This document shows positions 35,702-43,812 of a stretch of 64,000 nt of DNA, one piece after another. Every line of letters starts with the position of its first letter. Positions within the stretch are counted from its first letter, which is position 1. The translations under genes and the position numbers were made by a program. The stretch is from the NCBI GenBank assembly GCA_964417895.1, contig CAYQJS010000010.1, forward strand, positions 60,445-124,444, in the 5' to 3' direction. This stretch comes from CAYQJS01 sp964417895 (GTDB lineage: Bacteria > Chloroflexota > UBA6077 > SHYK01). Below the pieces are notes generated by a model. It saw only the letters and a program-made list of their open reading frames with translations, was not told the DNA's origin and did not search any database.

Positions 35702-35940
35702 CCGCCCCCGTCGGGACAGGCATTATGGCGGAATTGTTACCGGTCCCACACCGACCTCGCCAGTGGCGGAAAGACGGATCCCCTCGCCTGGATCGGGCAC
35801 GACGCTCGGAGCGCACCCGCCCAGCTGCTGTTTGACCAGCACGCCGAATCGAAGCACGCCTGCCTGCTTGACGCGAGCCCCGTTACCCCTCATGCTTGGC
35901 GGTCACTGTCAGCGCAGTGACAGAAAGAAGGGAGCAAATA

Positions 35941-36478
35941 TGCAGCGAACGATCTTGCTGGCAGGCGTCCTCCCGTTTATCTCGGCGTTCCTCGGCGGCG
36001 TCCTCGCGTTCAGCTTCCTGGCTCCCCCCATCAGCGCCGGCAGCGCCGATAGCCCAGCCGAGGTGGTAATTCGACAAGCATTGGCTGCTGAGAACTCAGG
36101 GGATATTGCTGCCGTGGAGCACTGTTTGACGACCAGCCCGTTCTCGAATCGGCTCCTCTGTGCCGGCCCACACCGTGCATGGGCTTAGTAGCGGTGCAAG
36201 AAGACATCGAGCGGCGCGTAGCCGACCACAATCATTACGACATTCTCGATATCCAGGTGTCCGGAAACACAGCGACTGCCCGCGCCGAAGTGCGCAGCGA
36301 TAGAGTTCGCCTATCGGGCGTGGATCGGACCATCCGCTTCGAAGAAATCGAGGTGAACGACGACCAGAAAATTACCAGGTACACGACTTCACTGGCCAGT
36401 AATGACCCTCAGACAGCGGCCTTTCAAGCGTACAACACCGCAAACCCACCAACGCCGGCCCCTGTGACGCGTTGAGGA
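35941..36478 (+). pseudogene. Secreted SnoaL/NTF2-like protein with a single frameshift
   Basis: ATG 35941 (after AAGAAGGGAGC) gives a signal sequence MQRTILLAGVLPFISAFLGG and VVIRQALAAENSGDIAAVEH, then a premature stop at 36186. From about 36118 the +1 frame reads LFDDQPVLESAPLCRPTPCM, then VQEDIERRVADHNHYDILDI and SDRVRLSGVDRTIRFEEIEV to the stop at about 36475. The joined product would be a typical exported NTF2-like protein. One base indel between 36112 and 36122 restores the frame, so this is a pseudogene or a sequence error. Confidence 0.7.
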
Positions 36479-36654
36479 CGGCGCCCCCAACTCCGAGCTT
36501 GCTCTTGGCTCGGTCAACGGGGTGGAGCTCGGTCCGGGCGGGTCACAGTATGATTCCGCCTTTGCCCTGAGAGGGCCAGCGACGATGGCTCACCGTTCCT
36601 TGATACCGATGGCAACGTAACTTGGAGCACGCAGTAGAAGCCAACGACCTCTAA

Positions 36655-36700
36655 CATGGGGAGCCGGGGCTACTCAGGCCTCGGCTCTCTGTTGCTTCCT
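36655..36700 (+). terminator. Possible hairpin terminator
   Basis: GAGCCGGGGC, a short loop, GCCTCGGCTC followed by TCTGTTGCTTCC. Stem is strong but the T-tract is poor. It lies about 190 bp after the NTF2-like gene. Confidence 0.35.
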
Positions 36701-37234
36701 GAATCCCGAGGGCGGAAGGCCGGGACCAGGTCCCTGTAAGATACCTATGCCTCAGCGGCACGCCAACTTTTCCAGCAGTCCCGTGACGCTACCCCACGAC
36801 ATAAATCCGGCATCTGTCGGTCGTGTGGTAAAGAGTTCTATTTTCTTGTCCAGTAGAGTTGATGATATCAATCACTCCAGTGTTCGCACCGGGGAATTGA
36901 ATAGGCGAACCCGCGATGCTGCATGTGAGCACTTATGATAAGCAGTAACTGTCTGGATGAGGGCAGAACTCAGTCATCTCCGTTTCCCCGAGTGGCTCCG
37001 CTCACGCTCCACCATCCTGGGGCTCCGGACTCTCTTGATGAAGCCCCACGAGGCTGCCCCACCTTTCGCTGCGGCTCGGGTCGGGCCGATTAGGGGCGCT
37101 GCCCCTCTGGGCTCAAGGGTCTGCGCTTCGCTCCGATGCACGAGCCTGTGGGCTCGCACTTGATCCCATTCACCCCGCTTTTCCCTTCTTCCTGTACCGG
37201 GAGGCGCTTGTCCGACAGTCTGTTGAGTTTACTT
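36701..37234. other. Non-coding stretch upstream of parA with a leader-like repeat
   Basis: No supported gene. A Cys-x2-Cys fragment (ICRSCGKEFYFLVQ, about 36,800-36,860) is a zinc-finger relic without start. 37030-37094 is a copy of the repeat also at 29.4 kb, and 37100-37165 resembles the leader core (CAAGGGTCTGCGCTTCGCTC and CACTTGAT able to pair). The end approaches the parA operator-like repeat. Confidence 0.45.
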
Positions 37235-37260
37235 ACCATGTTTTGCCATGTTTTGCCATA
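37235..37260. promoter_or_regulatory. Tandem repeat upstream of parA
   Basis: GCCATGTTTT-type unit repeated (CCATGTTTTG CCATGTTTTG CCAT), followed by TTGACT at 37261. Short direct repeats directly before a parA gene are common operator or centromere sites. Confidence 0.5.
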
Positions 37261-37350
37261 TTGACTTCTCAGTGCGATTATGTTTTGCTAAATGATGCCC
37301 TGAAGCTTCGGTGGAAAAACCTGAATCGGTTTCCGCTGGGCTTAACAACT

Positions 37351-38103
37351 ATGGTTATCGCTATCGCCAGTCAAAAAGGAGGAACCGGAAAGACCTCAAC
37401 CAGCATCTCGCTCGCCGCGGGTGTTGCCAGAAGAGGCAAGCGCACACTCCTCATTGACGTTGATTCGCAAGCGAACTCCTCCAAGGTCCTGCTCCCCCAT
37501 TATCAGTCGCTCACCAAAGACCAGACCGTCTATGTGACGGTCTTAGAACGGCGACCCCCGCCGATCCACCCAACGCACATTCCCGCCCTGTCTGTGGTCC
37601 CCTCTCACATCCTGCTGTCCAATACCGACGTCGAGCTCACCACCGCCATCGATCACCGCGAGGAGCGCCTCAAGCGCGAGCTGGACAAGCTCCGCGACGA
37701 TTACGACTTCATCTTCATCGACTGTCCGCCGACGCTATCCTGGTTAACGATCAACGCGCTCACCGCGGCCGACAAGGCCTTGGTGGTCGTCTCCCCTGGC
37801 TACTTCGAGCTCGATTCCGTCGTCCAGATCAGCAAGACCATCGCTGAGGTCCGCGAGTTCTTCAACCCGACTCTCGAGCTGGCTGGATTCCTCTTCACCA
37901 TGAGCGACCCTACCGTGAACGCTCGAACCTCGCTTCAGGTGTTGAGGCAAACCTACCCCGAATCCGTACTCCGCACGGTGATCCCACGGAACACCGATCT
38001 CAGAGACGCCCACTTCAGCAAGACCGACATCTTCGGCTACAACCCACGCTCCGCAGCGGCGCGGGCCTATGAAAAGCTGATCGGCGAGCTGTTTGGCCTA
38101 TGA
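37351..38103 (+). CDS. parA: ParA-family partition ATPase
   Basis: A 250-residue Walker-type ParA starting MVIAIASQKGGTGKTSTSIS at ATG 37351. Deviant Walker A is KGGTGKT with the signature Lys. Walker A' and B are TLLIDVDSQANSS and FIFIDCPPTL. LVVVSPGYFELDSV and FLFTMSDPTVNARTS follow. It drives segregation or stable maintenance of the element's circular form. The frame is open from 37243 but the first 36 residues are not ParA-like. The stop overlaps the start of the partner gene by 4 bp. Confidence 0.95.
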   Translation: MVIAIASQKGGTGKTSTSISLAAGVARRGKRTLLIDVDSQANSSKVLLPHYQSLTKDQTVYVTVLERRPPPIHPTHIPALSVVPSHILLSNTDVELTTAIDHREERLKRELDKLRDDYDFIFIDCPPTLSWLTINALTAADKALVVVSPGYFELDSVVQISKTIAEVREFFNPTLELAGFLFTMSDPTVNARTSLQVLRQTYPESVLRTVIPRNTDLRDAHFSKTDIFGYNPRSAAARAYEKLIGELFGL

Positions 38104-38501
38104 GTAAGAAACTGGACACCACCACCATCGCAGACGAACTGGAAGGCTCCGCCTTCTTCCCCCGCCACGGAACGCTTGCCCCTCCGACGGCTGCCGAGGC
38201 TCCGCCGCTGGTGTCTCCAGAGAATCCACCTCCGCCGATCGAAGCCCAACCAGCGGAAGTCGAGGATGCTCCTACCCTCCCCACCCAACCGGGTGTCCCC
38301 CTGCCCGGAGATCCGTACGCCCGTACGCCTGTGCGGAGGACGATCAGCCGATACGCCTTCGAGATATTCCAGGACCAGATTGAGAGCCTTCGCCGCTTCT
38401 CCATCGAGGAGAAGGTGCGCGGCGAGAAGGGGAGCATGAGCCGGATGGTAAGAGAGGCGATCGACGCCTACCTCGCCAAAAGGAACCGAACGGACGGGTA
38501 G
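38100..38501 (+). CDS. Ribbon-helix-helix partition partner (ParG/omega-like)
   Basis: A 133-residue protein. The first 80 residues are a disordered Pro/Ala/Glu stretch. The C-terminal domain RRTISRYAFEIFQDQIESLR and GSMSRMVREAIDAYLAKRNR has the beta strand and two helices of a ribbon-helix-helix fold. An N-terminal unstructured arm and C-terminal RHH is the layout of centromere-binding partners that pair with ParA. It overlaps parA by 4 bp. Confidence 0.8.
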   Translation: MSKKLDTTTIADELEGSAFFPRHGTLAPPTAAEAPPLVSPENPPPPIEAQPAEVEDAPTLPTQPGVPLPGDPYARTPVRRTISRYAFEIFQDQIESLRRFSIEEKVRGEKGSMSRMVREAIDAYLAKRNRTDG

Positions 38502-38562
38502 CCCGTCCGTTCGCCGAACGCCCGCACGGAGGAGCGGAGCGTCGGGGAAAGCGACAAACGCT

Positions 38563-39006
38563 ATGAGGATGATCCAGGGACTGCTAAAAGACCGACTCGA
38601 CCGGGTGACCCGGCCGGAACCGACCATCACCATCCACAGGGGTGAGGACTTCTACATCACCGACACCGGAGGCCAGGAGAGGGAGAAGCGGACCTACGTC
38701 AAGTTCTCGGTGAAGTTTCGCGAGGGCCAGCTAGGGCAGCTGAAGGGCCCAACGCTCTCGGTGTTCATCTGCCTGGCCCTGCATATCGAGGAGGACGGCA
38801 GCTGCTTCCCGTCGGTGAGCTTCATCAGCAAGGAGACTGGCTTCAACCGCGATACGGTCTTCAACGCGCTGAGCAAGCTGGAGTTCATGGGCTACATTGC
38901 GAGGCGCCAAAAGACCGACCCTAAGACCAGGAAGTTCAAGAGCAACGTCTACCAGCTCTTCCCCAAGTCCGTCGATTTCGAGGCTAGAAACCGCGTCGGA
39001 AAGTAG
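38563..39006 (+). CDS. Winged-helix (HTH_36-like) protein, candidate replication initiator
   Basis: A 147-residue protein. The C-terminal two thirds is a winged helix (LSVFICLALHIEEDGSCFPS, VSFISKETGFNRDTVFNALS, KLEFMGYIARRQKTDPKT), the arrangement of small plasmid and ICE initiator or replication-regulator proteins. It is 60 bp after the partition pair and directly upstream of repeats and a folded region that look like an origin. No nuclease or primase motif. Initiator function is inferred from fold and context. Confidence 0.65.
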   Translation: MRMIQGLLKDRLDRVTRPEPTITIHRGEDFYITDTGGQEREKRTYVKFSVKFREGQLGQLKGPTLSVFICLALHIEEDGSCFPSVSFISKETGFNRDTVFNALSKLEFMGYIARRQKTDPKTRKFKSNVYQLFPKSVDFEARNRVGK

Positions 39007-39140
39007 CCGTGTCGGGTCCCACCGGATACGGTGCCGTCCTACACTAAGAAGAACCAGTGATTAAGAAGAACCATTCTTATGTAGCGATTGAAAAAAAATC
39101 GGAAGGGGGAGGGAGAGTGAAACCGGACAACGACGGTACT

Positions 39141-39187
39141 CGAACACATTCCGTCCGCGAACACATCCGGTGTTCACGAACACATTC
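39141..39187. repeat. Short iteron-like direct repeats
   Basis: CGAACACATTC at 39141-39151, CGAACACATCC at 39158-39168 and CGAACACATTC at 39177-39187 (spacing 17 and 19 bp), with one inverse core (GTGTTC) between. They lie 140 bp after the winged-helix gene and are plausible initiator binding sites. Confidence 0.65.
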
Positions 39188-39194
39188 TGACCCT

Positions 39195-39234
39195 GTGTAC
39201 TGGGGCATGTAAACGCGCGTGTACCGCAGTACAC
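39195..39234. repeat. Inverted repeat GTGTACTG / CAGTACAC
   Basis: Perfect 8-bp arms at 39195-39202 and 39227-39234, separated by 24 bp. Part of the candidate origin region. Confidence 0.6.
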
Positions 39235-39273
39235 CGGGCGAGCGGGGGAAGGGGGAAGGAGAATGATAGGAAA

Positions 39274-39540
39274 AGAGGCTGCCCAGGCGGCTAATCGCCG
39301 CCACAGTCTGTTTGGGCAGTCGGCCACTTCGCGTTGCTTCGCGGCCGACTGCCCAAACAACCCCTCCGTGTCTCAACAGCAGCTGCCGCTGCTGTAAAAA
39401 GCCTTCGGCTTTTCCGCCTTTCGGCGGTGAGACACTTCGGGGTTGATCCGCCTTCGGCGGATGGGCAGCCTCTGGAAATCGCCTGAGGCGATCAAGGAAA
39501 AGCCGCTGGCCTTCCCCCCAACCCCTTTGCCAGCGGCTTT
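39274..39540. other. 267-bp multi-branched structured locus (origin or structured RNA candidate)
   Basis: Seven perfect pairings are visible. P1: 12 bp, 39274-39285 with 39462-39473, enclosing the next four. P2: 6 bp, 39286-39291 with 39297-39302. P3: 17 bp, 39309-39325 with 39343-39359. P4: 8 bp, 39368-39375 with 39428-39435, containing three abutting hairpins (39376-39395, 39397-39413, 39414-39427), a four-way junction with almost no unpaired base. P5: 7 bp, 39446-39452 with 39456-39462. Outside P1 are P6 (6 bp, 39478-39492) and P7 (12 bp, 39499-39510 with 39529-39540). P7 read on the minus strand is followed by TTTTCC and could end the NlpC/P60 message. CTGCCCA/TGGGCAG is shared by P1 and P3, allowing alternative pairing. 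No ORF covers it. Confidence 0.8.
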
Positions 39541-39594
39541 GCGGGATGCTGGGCGTCGGAACGCGGTCCGATATGTCAGGCAGACGCTGGCCTT

Positions 39595-40704
39595 TCAACT
39601 CGTATAGCGTTTTGCGCCGACGAACTTCGGTTGCCAATATCCGGCGAGAGTCTGAATCTCGACGTTCTTGTTCGAGCTAGGTGCCACAATCATTTGGCCT
39701 TGGCCTATGTAAATGCCGACGTGATCCGGGGCTGGTTGTGTGCCGCGTGGCATGTCGAAGTACAGCACATCCCCTGGCTGGATGTCCGCCCAGCGTATTC
39801 TCGTTCCCATATCGCTCGCCCACTGCCCTTGTGAGCCCTCTTTTAACTTGACTCCGAGTTCACCGAACACCCAATAGACTAGCCCTGAGCAATCAAATCC
39901 CCCCCTAGGAGTTTTGCCTCCCCAGCGGTACGGCACCCCTAGGTATTTGCGGGCGTCGGAGACGACCTCCGCTCCAGTCGGCTTTCGCCGCAGCCCCAAC
40001 ACATCCAAGCCTGTGTACGCCGAGACCAAGGATGGCCCGTCCGGTCCAAGAAATGCATTCCAGAGCGAGGTTTCGCTTTGTGGCGCCGGCCAGCCCGGCT
40101 CATCCTGGATCGCACCTACCGTAAGGGCCGACCCAACTCCATATTCAAGGAGGTCGATACCAGACAGCGGCCCTGCTGCAAGAATGGCGTCAAGAGCAGA
40201 CGGCGGCCTTACTTTAAGGAAAGGGGCGGGATTAGTAGCAACGTGTTTATTCGCATCCTCGAGCAGCGAGGCCAACGGCTGCCATCGTGCGCTGGATTCC
40301 CGACCCTGTTGCGCCTCGACAATCGGTCGAACGGATTGATTCCAATACCCTTGGTACATGGTCTGAAGCAAGGTACCGCTGCGCGCGGCCGCGGACGCAC
40401 CTCCTGCCAGCATGAGTGTCTGGGATGCCATAGTGGGGCCGACAGGAGCCCGAAACATGTCGGCACGGGCCCTCTGGATGAAGTCTTGTGCTTCTTCGCC
40501 TCCCATCCCAGGGATGCGATTCGCGCGGTCCTGAAGAGCGGCAAGCTGCGCCACATGGTCGTCGAGCGGTACAAACGGTGCCTCGGCAAGTCGAGCCTGA
40601 TAGTTTGCGAAGTCACTGGCCAATTGAATCGACTGCATGCCGGCCTCTAGCTGCCGGTGTGCAAAGTTTTCTGCGAGTGCGCCTGCGGAGGGTCCGCCGT
40701 TCAT
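39595..40704 (-). CDS. Conjugation-type NlpC/P60 cell-wall hydrolase
   Basis: About 369 residues (MNGGPSAGALAENFAHRQLE; alternative start 40716). The first 230 residues are helical and unassigned. The C-terminal NlpC/P60 domain has GVPYRWGGKTPRGGFDCSGL with the catalytic Cys, IQPGDVLYFDMPRG and DHVGIYIGQGQMIVAP with the catalytic His. Such enzymes open the peptidoglycan locally for transfer machinery. It has no obvious signal peptide and may be exported by the transfer apparatus. It converges with the initiator gene across the folded locus. Confidence 0.85.
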   Translation of the reverse strand: MNGGPSAGALAENFAHRQLEAGMQSIQLASDFANYQARLAEAPFVPLDDHVAQLAALQDRANRIPGMGGEEAQDFIQRARADMFRAPVGPTMASQTLMLAGGASAAARSGTLLQTMYQGYWNQSVRPIVEAQQGRESSARWQPLASLLEDANKHVATNPAPFLKVRPPSALDAILAAGPLSGIDLLEYGVGSALTVGAIQDEPGWPAPQSETSLWNAFLGPDGPSLVSAYTGLDVLGLRRKPTGAEVVSDARKYLGVPYRWGGKTPRGGFDCSGLVYWVFGELGVKLKEGSQGQWASDMGTRIRWADIQPGDVLYFDMPRGTQPAPDHVGIYIGQGQMIVAPSSNKNVEIQTLAGYWQPKFVGAKRYTS

Positions 40705-40716
40705 GCACCACTCCAA

Positions 40717-41149
40717 TCTCTCGTGCCATCCGGAACTGAGCGGCGCGCCCTCGTAAGCACTTTCTCAGCATGCACGGCTTAGTAGTAGCTCTTGCCAGTC
40801 TACTAGATCGAAGCTTAGAGGGTTGATGGCACCTTTGTCATGAGCATTTCTTCATTCTGGGTGCAGCCGCGTCAGGCGCTGGCGCTCCGGCAGTCGGAGC
40901 GAATGCGCGATGACCGTCGAGGGAATCCCAACAAGGCTCCTTCCGCTTTCGCTCTGTCGCCATCCTGAGGCCCCTGGGAATGGTGCACTAGCTCCGCTAC
41001 CGCTTCGCTCGTGTAGGAGTAGGGAATGTTGCCAGGCCGGGGCCGAAAGATCCTCTCCGAGGCGCTTGACGACCTTGAATCGTCGGAGTCGCCCCCGTAC
41101 TATATTTCTCGTCGTCTCCTGAAGACCGCCGCCCGGAGCCTCCGACCGC
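40717..41149. other. Non-coding stretch before leader A
   Basis: No supported coding region. A plus frame from 41026 (MLPGRGRKILSEALDDLESS) runs into the leader and is probably chance. Several CG-rich short palindromes occur near 40,860-40,920 (for example GCGCTGGCGCTCCGG). Confidence 0.35.
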
Positions 41150-41317
41150 TTCTCTGTCTGTTTCCTCATTGTGAAGCTCGCGCTTCGCCTACGCGTCAGG
41201 GGTTTCGCTTTCGCTCCTCGAGCGTCGCTCGCATGGCTCGCTCCGCCTTGACGCGGCTCAGCCGCGAGCGATCTTAGGCTTCGCCGAGAGAGCGTCGGCC
41301 GAAAGGAGGTGATTGAA
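41150..41317 (+). ncRNA. Conserved structured leader, copy A
   Basis: Begins TCTGTCTGTTTCCTCATTGT. It contains GCGTCAGGGG pairing with CCTTGACGC, and ends with the hairpin GCCGA-GAGAGCG-TCGGC (41283-41299) placed directly before GAAAGGAGGTG. Copies B and D at 43.7 and 49.7 kb share the order of elements with compensating base changes in stems. A 15-codon ORF follows. Confidence 0.6.
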
Positions 41318-41365
41318 ATGGCGCAAACACATAAGATCCCAGAAGCTCCTGCTACGGGTTCATGA
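41318..41365 (+). CDS. 15-residue ORF behind leader A
   Basis: MAQTHKIPEAPATGS, placed at the same distance from the GAAAGGAGGTG site as the zinc-ribbon genes of copies B and D. It may be a truncated relic or a functional micro-ORF. Confidence 0.4.
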   Translation: MAQTHKIPEAPATGS

Positions 41366-41388
41366 AGAAGCGCGTCCCCAATCGCCTC

Positions 41389-43122
41389 TCAGGTTAGCGG
41401 TGTCACGCCCACCTCCCTGAGAGCCGACCGTAGCTCCGCAACCAGATTGTCGCGCTCGATCCAGTTGACCAAGTCATCAAGATGCATGAACCTGAAGTCC
41501 CTGGCGTGCTCCCTCTGCTCCTCGAACCAGCCCCGCATGCTGGGCTCCGCATAGGGGCTGGCGTGCCCGTTGCATAGCAGGATAGCCTCATGGTGGGACG
41601 GCGGATCGCCCGGAATCTGTAGCGTTGACGGGCCCACCAGATAGATGTCCTCAAGTTGTCCTTTGACGTCTCGCCGCCAAGAGCGAAGGCCGATGTCGCC
41701 AGTTTTGATTTGGTAACTGCGCAGAGTCCGCCGCCCCTTCTCCTCGAGTAGGACGGTCAGGTCCTTTCCGTACTCAATTGGCCCGTGAACGATTTGAGCG
41801 TACAACGGAAGCGAGGCCTGACACAGACGGAGAACAATCCTCTGTAGTTGCTTCTCGTCGCGGACTGCCTCCAGCGTTCGATAAATCCACGTTCGCGGGG
41901 GCCCGTACACCAGGTTCAGAGCCTTTTGGCCCATGGCAGGTCCAACGGCGGCAGCAAGACCAGGCTCTAGGAGCGGAATCCTGCTAAGCACATCCAGGGC
42001 GCGCGGCAATCGACCAATAGCCACCTCCTTCGCAGGGTCGTTGATAAATCCCTCGAACGCTTCAGAGGCCAAGCTGAAGAAGCTGTCCAGCAACCTGTCA
42101 CCCTCTTCTCTCGTGAACGCCGTCCACCTGCTGAAATACTCTTTAGCTTTAGTCGGTTCGGCGGGGGACGGATCGCTGAGGAGCAACGCCAGTGCGCGCA
42201 CGAGTCCGCCGAACCGCCTCAAAATTGGCTCGCCCCAGACCCACTCTTCCGGAAGGACCGAAGACGCACGAGCGACTAGTTCTCGAACCCTTTCGGGGTA
42301 GCGCACAGCGAGTGCAAAATCAGCGCGGGCACTGAAGTATGCTGCCCACACTTCAGCGTCGGCGTTCGACCAACGGCCACGGCTCTGCACAAGCTCATAC
42401 GGTTCCGGGCGATGGTCCGGTGCGAACGCACGGGCAGCCTCAGCGAAACACTCGGGAGCAGACGCCGGGTGAACGAATCCATTAACAGCGGCTCGCCAGC
42501 CTCGAAGGTTTGGACTGCTGAAGTCATCCGGGCACAGTTCAGCCAGCTCCCACGCGGCGGCGTAGTCTCCAAGATGGACAAGCAACGAGAAAGCTGGCGG
42601 AATGAGTATTTGCAGCTGCCCTCGGCGGTAAGAATCGGAGCTCAGGATGCTCGGGCCGACCTCGCCTTCGGGGAAACCCAGTTGAACGTGGCCTGCGAAG
42701 TCAAGACCAATGACCACCCCACGGACGAGATACGCGCACCGTTCCGCTGCCTCGCCGAAGCACTTAACGAGGCGATCAGCCAGATTTCGCAGGTGACCGC
42801 GGTGCACCATGGATTCTGGGGTCAACCACGTATATGTGAGCTCCGCCAGTCTCTGAAGAGCTAGTAGCGGCTCGTAGGAACACTCAGAAGGTAGTTCGAT
42901 GCAGCGCGTGTACGCTGCGAGGGCGCACTCCCCACACTGGACCATCAAGTGTGGGGATCCCCAAGCGTTGGCCGCCGCGCGCTCCCAAGCGTAAGCCGCG
43001 CCCAGTGTGTTCCCGTCGGCCTCCAGCACAGTAGCGACCGATATCAACGCCTCGCAGCGCTCCTCGTCAGCGGGCAGGAGGTTCCCCATCTCCCACAACA
43101 GCTCAAGTGCCTCGTTAGCCAT
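41389..43122 (-). CDS. Helical-repeat protein with a C-terminal PD-(D/E)xK-like nuclease region
   Basis: A 577-residue protein starting MANEALELLWEMGNLLPADE (ATG 43122). Residues 1-420 are helical with TPR-like pairs (AAYAWERAAANAW, CALAAYTRCIELPSECSYEP). The C-terminus has YGKDLTVLLEEKGRRTLRSY then QIKTGDIG (about 452-476): an Asp followed about 18 residues later by Q-x-K, the core of restriction-endonuclease-like folds. LVGPSTLQIPGDPPSHHEAI and FRFMHLDDLVNWIERDN follow. A defence or DNA-cleaving effector is plausible but unproven. It overlaps a 52-76 residue upstream ORF by 8 bp. Confidence 0.6.
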   Translation of the reverse strand: MANEALELLWEMGNLLPADEERCEALISVATVLEADGNTLGAAYAWERAAANAWGSPHLMVQCGECALAAYTRCIELPSECSYEPLLALQRLAELTYTWLTPESMVHRGHLRNLADRLVKCFGEAAERCAYLVRGVVIGLDFAGHVQLGFPEGEVGPSILSSDSYRRGQLQILIPPAFSLLVHLGDYAAAWELAELCPDDFSSPNLRGWRAAVNGFVHPASAPECFAEAARAFAPDHRPEPYELVQSRGRWSNADAEVWAAYFSARADFALAVRYPERVRELVARASSVLPEEWVWGEPILRRFGGLVRALALLLSDPSPAEPTKAKEYFSRWTAFTREEGDRLLDSFFSLASEAFEGFINDPAKEVAIGRLPRALDVLSRIPLLEPGLAAAVGPAMGQKALNLVYGPPRTWIYRTLEAVRDEKQLQRIVLRLCQASLPLYAQIVHGPIEYGKDLTVLLEEKGRRTLRSYQIKTGDIGLRSWRRDVKGQLEDIYLVGPSTLQIPGDPPSHHEAILLCNGHASPYAEPSMRGWFEEQREHARDFRFMHLDDLVNWIERDNLVAELRSALREVGVTPLT

Positions 43123-43273
43123 GACAGCGCAAGAGGCCCCACTTTCCTTCGACGAGGGCCTCTTGATCCTCAGGGATCCGCCCCCGTGACCCGTCAGCCC
43201 TGTATGACACCCAGTTGAACACGTCCTCAATTAAATCAGCGGCTCTTCGCTCGTCCTTGATCTCATGCCCCAT
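43115..43273 (-). CDS. Possible small partner of the nuclease-like gene
   Basis: Fifty-two codons from MGHEIKDERRAADLIEDVFN (frame open to 43345). It ends RIPEDQEALVEGKWGLLRCH with the stop 5 bp inside the next gene's start, giving an 8-bp overlap typical of coupled genes. No known domain. It could be an immunity or regulatory partner. Confidence 0.4.
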   Translation of the reverse strand: MGHEIKDERRAADLIEDVFNWVSYRADGSRGRIPEDQEALVEGKWGLLRCHG

Positions 43274-43617
43274 CGACCAAGATGCCCCAATGGAGCGGCC
43301 TTCGACCGTCGAGCCGCAGTTCCTGGAGGGCGGGACGGTTGGCAAGTCGCCACAGGCTCATGTGAGCCCGTCGCTAAGGCTCCCTCAAATGGTTAGCGCA
43401 CATGCCGAAGAGCTTACTCAAGCCGTTAGGCTTTGCGCCCTGTACGCTACGGGACTGGTCGATCATCAACCATACGAGGACGGCCTTCACTTGCTTCCAA
43501 CCACGGTCGATGCGGCCCCCAAGGGCCCGGCAAGAATCGTCGCGTCGTCTCCTCTGTCCTATACTTCCCCATCGTCTCGCCAGGGACGGCCTGGCTTAAG
43601 CCTAACCTTCCCCACTC

Positions 43618-43811
43618 CGCTCTGTCTGTCTTCTCATTGTGGAGCTGGCGCCCTCAGCTAGCGTGCAAGGGTCTCCGCTTCGCCAAGTCAGACTTGGCTT
43701 CGCTCCGATGAACTTCGCTCGCTGAATCGCTCGCTTCGCCCTTGACCCGCTTCGGCGCGCCAGCCGTCGTCGGCTTTGCCGACGGAGCGTCGGCGGAAAG
43801 GAGGTGAGAGC
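43618..43811 (+). ncRNA. Conserved structured leader, copy B
   Basis: GCTCTGTCTGTCTTCTCATT at the 5' end, CAAGGG (43648 region) pairing with CCCTTG (43738 region) around TCCGATGAACT, and the terminal hairpin GCCGAC-GGAGC-GTCGGC (43778-43794) immediately before GGAAAGGAGGTG. It precedes zinc-ribbon paralogue 2. Stem sequences differ from copies A, C and D while pairing is kept. Confidence 0.65.
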
Positions 43812-43812
43812 G

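Noticed and set aside
36770..36860. A small zinc-finger gene (ICRSCGKEFYFLV)
   Set aside because: Only one Cys pair and a stop just upstream in frame without a start codon; treated as a relic.
43375..43661. Plus-strand frame MVSAHAEELTQAVRLCAL ahead of leader B
   Set aside because: It runs straight into the structured leader (PLCLSSHC encoded by the repeat) and a similar run-in occurs by chance at copy A, so it is probably not translated.
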